NCBI RefSeq assembly: GCF_002240415.1
Contig: NZ_CP020028.1
Coordinates: 5,542,501-5,606,500 of the forward strand
Direction: 5' to 3'
DNA length: 64,000 nucleotides
From: Paenibacillus kribbensis
GTDB lineage: Bacteria; Bacillota; Bacilli; Paenibacillales; Paenibacillaceae
A program made the position numbers and the translations under genes. Below are positions 62,015 through 64,000 of this stretch, piece after piece (the first letter of the stretch is position 1; each line of letters opens with the position of its first letter). The notes beneath the pieces were generated by a model that was not told the origin of the DNA, did no database searches, and saw only the letters and a program-made list of their open reading frames with translations.

Positions 62015-62593
62015 CTACCTCCTTCCAAACCATTCTTTTGCTATGTTTTTCAATCTGATGCCGAGCTTCACGAGTCGCTCTGGAGTTTTCCAGCGCGCTT
62101 TGAGCGGACCGATTAGCCATAGAATCGGCTTCCAAACTGGCATCAAGATGTATATCAGCATCCTTCCCAGGAACACGATAAGTGCCCATGTCCATCCGAC
62201 CAGCTTGCGTACCAGCCGATACAGCGCCAACACCGGAAGAACAATCAGGATGCGCAGTATGCTGTTCACGATCAACGTCAGTCTGCGGACGATCTCTAAT
62301 AACATTACCACAAAACGTTGGGTTGTAACACTAAAGGCCCAAAAATAGAGCCAAACCCCCAAAAGTAGTCCTAAAAAGACATAAAACCGCAGCTCACCGC
62401 GATTACTCGCGTACAGCACACGGAAAATAAACAGCGCCGAGGCCACCCAGTACAGCACGTCCAACATATGAACGCTCCAACGGGCAAAATGAAAGCGGAT
62501 GGACAGCACCCGGTAGCTGTCAAACACCACTCCCATGGCTATGCCCGACAGCAGCATCCACGTCAACGTCAGCCATTGTGTGTGAGGGTTCAT
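62015..62593 (-). CDS. yabQ: Spore cortex biosynthesis protein YabQ
   Basis: 192 residues with four to five hydrophobic helices; required for cortex formation in B. subtilis and located in the outer forespore membrane. It begins in an ATGA overlap with yabP and ends 4 bp before divIC. Confidence 0.92.
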   Translation of the reverse strand: MNPHTQWLTLTWMLLSGIAMGVVFDSYRVLSIRFHFARWSVHMLDVLYWVASALFIFRVLYASNRGELRFYVFLGLLLGVWLYFWAFSVTTQRFVVMLLEIVRRLTLIVNSILRILIVLPVLALYRLVRKLVGWTWALIVFLGRMLIYILMPVWKPILWLIGPLKARWKTPERLVKLGIRLKNIAKEWFGRR

Positions 62594-62874
62594 TTGAAGA
62601 GCTTGCCGAATAGGCTTTTTCCATTTTTGGCTGGGGCCCCGGGCTCCAGGTAAACGAGGGAATGAATCTGACCTTCTATGGACAGCAGCCCCTCTTCCAG
62701 ACTGAGATTTTTGATATGTAAATGTTGTCCGCGAATGGTGAGATGGCCCAGCTCGGTCTGAAGCAGAAACTCTTCACTGTCAAAGCTCTCCACATTGCTG
62801 ACGCCTGAGATATCGAGCTGTTTGCGGCTTTGCATGCGCAAATCATGATGCTTGGGCTTCCCTTGTTCAATCAT
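62590..62874 (-). CDS. yabP: Sporulation protein YabP
   Basis: 94 residues, YabP/YqfC family, expressed in the mother cell in Bacillus and associated with spore coat and cortex assembly. ATG 62874 has AAGGAGGGG 8 bp upstream. A CATAAGCT hexamer region (around 62897) could be a sigma-E -10, but the -35 is poor. Confidence 0.93.
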   Translation of the reverse strand: MIEQGKPKHHDLRMQSRKQLDISGVSNVESFDSEEFLLQTELGHLTIRGQHLHIKNLSLEEGLLSIEGQIHSLVYLEPGAPAKNGKSLFGKLFK

Positions 62875-62946
62875 GGCATGTACCCCTCCTTCTGTTCTTA
62901 GCTTATGAGAGGGGCCATATGATTTAGAACTGCTTTTGCTCTACAG

Positions 62947-62982
62947 AAAAAAAACACCCCTTCATCAAATGATGAAGAAGTG
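62947..62982 (-). terminator. Terminator of hup-rqcP
   Basis: CACTTCTTCATC-attt-GATGAAGGGGTG hairpin followed by eight T on the minus strand, about 40 bp after rqcP. Confidence 0.9.
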
Positions 62983-63020
62983 CTTTCATGTACAACGTGA
63001 TGAGAAAATCCGATGCCTGC

Positions 63021-63299
63021 TTACCAGTTCAAACCGTTCTCCCTGGCGATAGGCTCTTCTTTCACCAAAGTGTACATACTTGCAGCCTCGTCCTTGCGTG
63101 TGGTGTCGGCGAGCCGTTCCACTCGCACAGTCACCAGCTTTTGGCCAAATTGGACGGTGATCTCATCGCCTACTTTGACCGCACTGCTCGGCTTGGCTTC
63201 GCGTCCGTTCACCACCACTCTCCCCTGTTCGGAGACATCCTTGGCTACAGTACGCCGCTTGATCAGCCGCGAGACTTTCAAGAATTTATCAAGACGCAT
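63021..63299 (-). CDS. rqcP: Ribosome quality-control S4-domain protein RqcP
   Basis: 92 residues with one S4 RNA-binding domain (1-60, RLDKFLKVSRLIKRRTVA). In B. subtilis (yabO) it binds obstructed 50S subunits and supports alanine tailing by RqcH. Its ATG overlaps the hup stop by one base (TAATG), so translation is coupled. Confidence 0.94.
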   Translation of the reverse strand: MRLDKFLKVSRLIKRRTVAKDVSEQGRVVVNGREAKPSSAVKVGDEITVQFGQKLVTVRVERLADTTRKDEAASMYTLVKEEPIARENGLNW

Positions 63300-63571
63300 T
63301 AGTTAACGGCTTCTTTAAGCTTATTACCAGCTTTAAAAGCAGGAACGGTCGATTCTGGAATTTCAATCGTGTTGCCGGTTTGTGGGTTGCGACCTGTACG
63401 GCTGGAACGCTTGCGCGTTTCGAAAGTACCGAAGCCGATCAGTTGCACTTTGTCGCCACTAGCGAGTGCATCTGTAATTTCACCAAGAACGCCATTCAAT
63501 ACAGCTTCAACGTCACGTTTGCTCAAACCGCTTTTGCTGGAAATATTGTTGATCAAATCTGTCTTGTTCAT
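63299..63571 (-). CDS. hup: DNA-binding protein HU
   Basis: 90 residues, histone-like protein with the minor-groove arm RTGRNPQTG and its intercalating Pro. ATG 63571 has GGGAGG about 9 bp upstream; the frame open to 63682 lacks a ribosome site. Confidence 0.97.
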   Translation of the reverse strand: MNKTDLINNISSKSGLSKRDVEAVLNGVLGEITDALASGDKVQLIGFGTFETRKRSSRTGRNPQTGNTIEIPESTVPAFKAGNKLKEAVN

Positions 63572-63934
63572 AGATAAAAGCCTCCCAAATGTCAAAAAAT
63601 AATCATCACGCTGCATGTCCATATATGGAGCAGACGTGAGGTCAAGCTGCGGCCGAAGCCTCTCTGAATTCAACTGCAGCACGTTTGTCTGTAAGCTACA
63701 GTTATTTTCAGAATTACTACAAGTTATTCTGGCTTGTCCCTAAAAATCCTGCAATGGCAGGTGTTTTTTTATTGGACCCCAGTTAAGCCAACATCCTACT
63801 ACAAAACGCTCCCCATTGGCAAGTCTTCCAAACCTGCGTGCTTTTAAACCGGGATGCCTCCAAATCAGTATGCCTTCAAGCCGGATATATTTTCAACCCC
63901 ATGAACCGGACCATGGTGCAAAGGAACGGCATAG
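63572..63934. other. Leader and intergenic region of hup
   Basis: About 360 bp between the MazG-type stop and hup, including the terminator-like hairpin at 63743-63772. It should contain the hup promoter, but I could not single out one pair of hexamers. No gene or repeat seen. Confidence 0.5.
63743..63772. terminator. Small bidirectional terminator-like hairpin
   Basis: CCTGC-aatg-GCAGG with a seven-T run on the plus strand and a five-T run on the minus strand. In this setting it most likely ends the upstream MazG-type transcript on the minus strand. Confidence 0.55.
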
Positions 63935-64000
63935 CTAAACACTGTCAGGGAGCTTTTTTGCCTCTTGCCAGTAGATTTCCATTTCTTCTACGCTGCTGTC
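63935..64000 (-). CDS. mazG: C-terminal end of a MazG-type protein (partial)
   Basis: Only the last 21 codons and stop are inside the window. The ending EEMEIYWQEAKKL resembles the C-terminus of MazG/YabN nucleotide pyrophosphohydrolases, which precede hup/rqcP in this block. Assignment rests mainly on gene order. Confidence 0.6.
   Translation of the reverse strand, partial: DSSVEEMEIYWQEAKKLPDSV

Overview
The window looks like an origin-proximal segment of a Paenibacillus chromosome, probably from the P. polymyxa group. Two things support this. Positions 35000-64000 carry the conserved Bacillales block mazG-hup-rqcP-yabP-yabQ-divIC-yabR-spoIIE-yabS-yabT-tilS-hpt-ftsH-nadBC-coaX-hslO-(PPIase)-cysK-pabBAC-folPBK-yazB-dusB-greA-lysS. 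Directly downstream of it lies an operon with the gene order of the P. polymyxa fusaricidin (fus) locus. Every gene I accept is on the minus strand, so transcription runs from position 64000 towards 1. I found no rRNA, tRNA, CRISPR array, insertion sequence or prophage.

Layout in transcription order. 64000-60500: end of a MazG-type gene, nucleoid protein HU, the rescue factor RqcP, sporulation genes yabP/yabQ, divisome gene divIC, an S1-domain protein, and spoIIE behind a promoter with Spo0A-box features. 58000-54100: vWA protein, Ser/Thr kinase, tilS, hpt. 54000-45200: ftsH, NAD synthesis (nadB, nadC), coaX, hslO, a membrane-anchored PPIase, cysK. 45100-38800: p-aminobenzoate/folate operon, a small HTH gene and dusB. 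38600-34270: greA, lysS, a KtrB-type potassium transporter and an unrecognised membrane protein.

33690-1: a seven-gene operon. Six small genes (FabI-like, AMP-dependent acyl ligase, aldehyde-dehydrogenase-like, ThDP enzyme, FabF-like, FabZ-like) match fusG-fusB by order and should build and activate the lipid tail, by analogy 15-guanidino-3-hydroxypentadecanoate. They feed a giant NRPS whose start is at 26681 and whose thioesterase runs off the window at position 1.

The main discovery is the NRPS. The described fusaricidin synthetase has six modules. This one has seven, C-A-T | C-A-T-E | C-A-T | C-A-T-E | C-A-T | C-A-T-E | C-A-T-TE. Specificity residues read from the sequence give Ser, D-Val, Ile, D-Ser (atypical code), Ser, D-Asn and a non-canonical last code at the fusaricidin D-Ala position. 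It therefore appears to make a serine-rich heptapeptide relative of fusaricidin with alternating L/D stereochemistry. Nearly identical stretches inside the gene (A1/A5 and T4-E4/T6-E6) indicate that the extra module arose by recent internal recombination.
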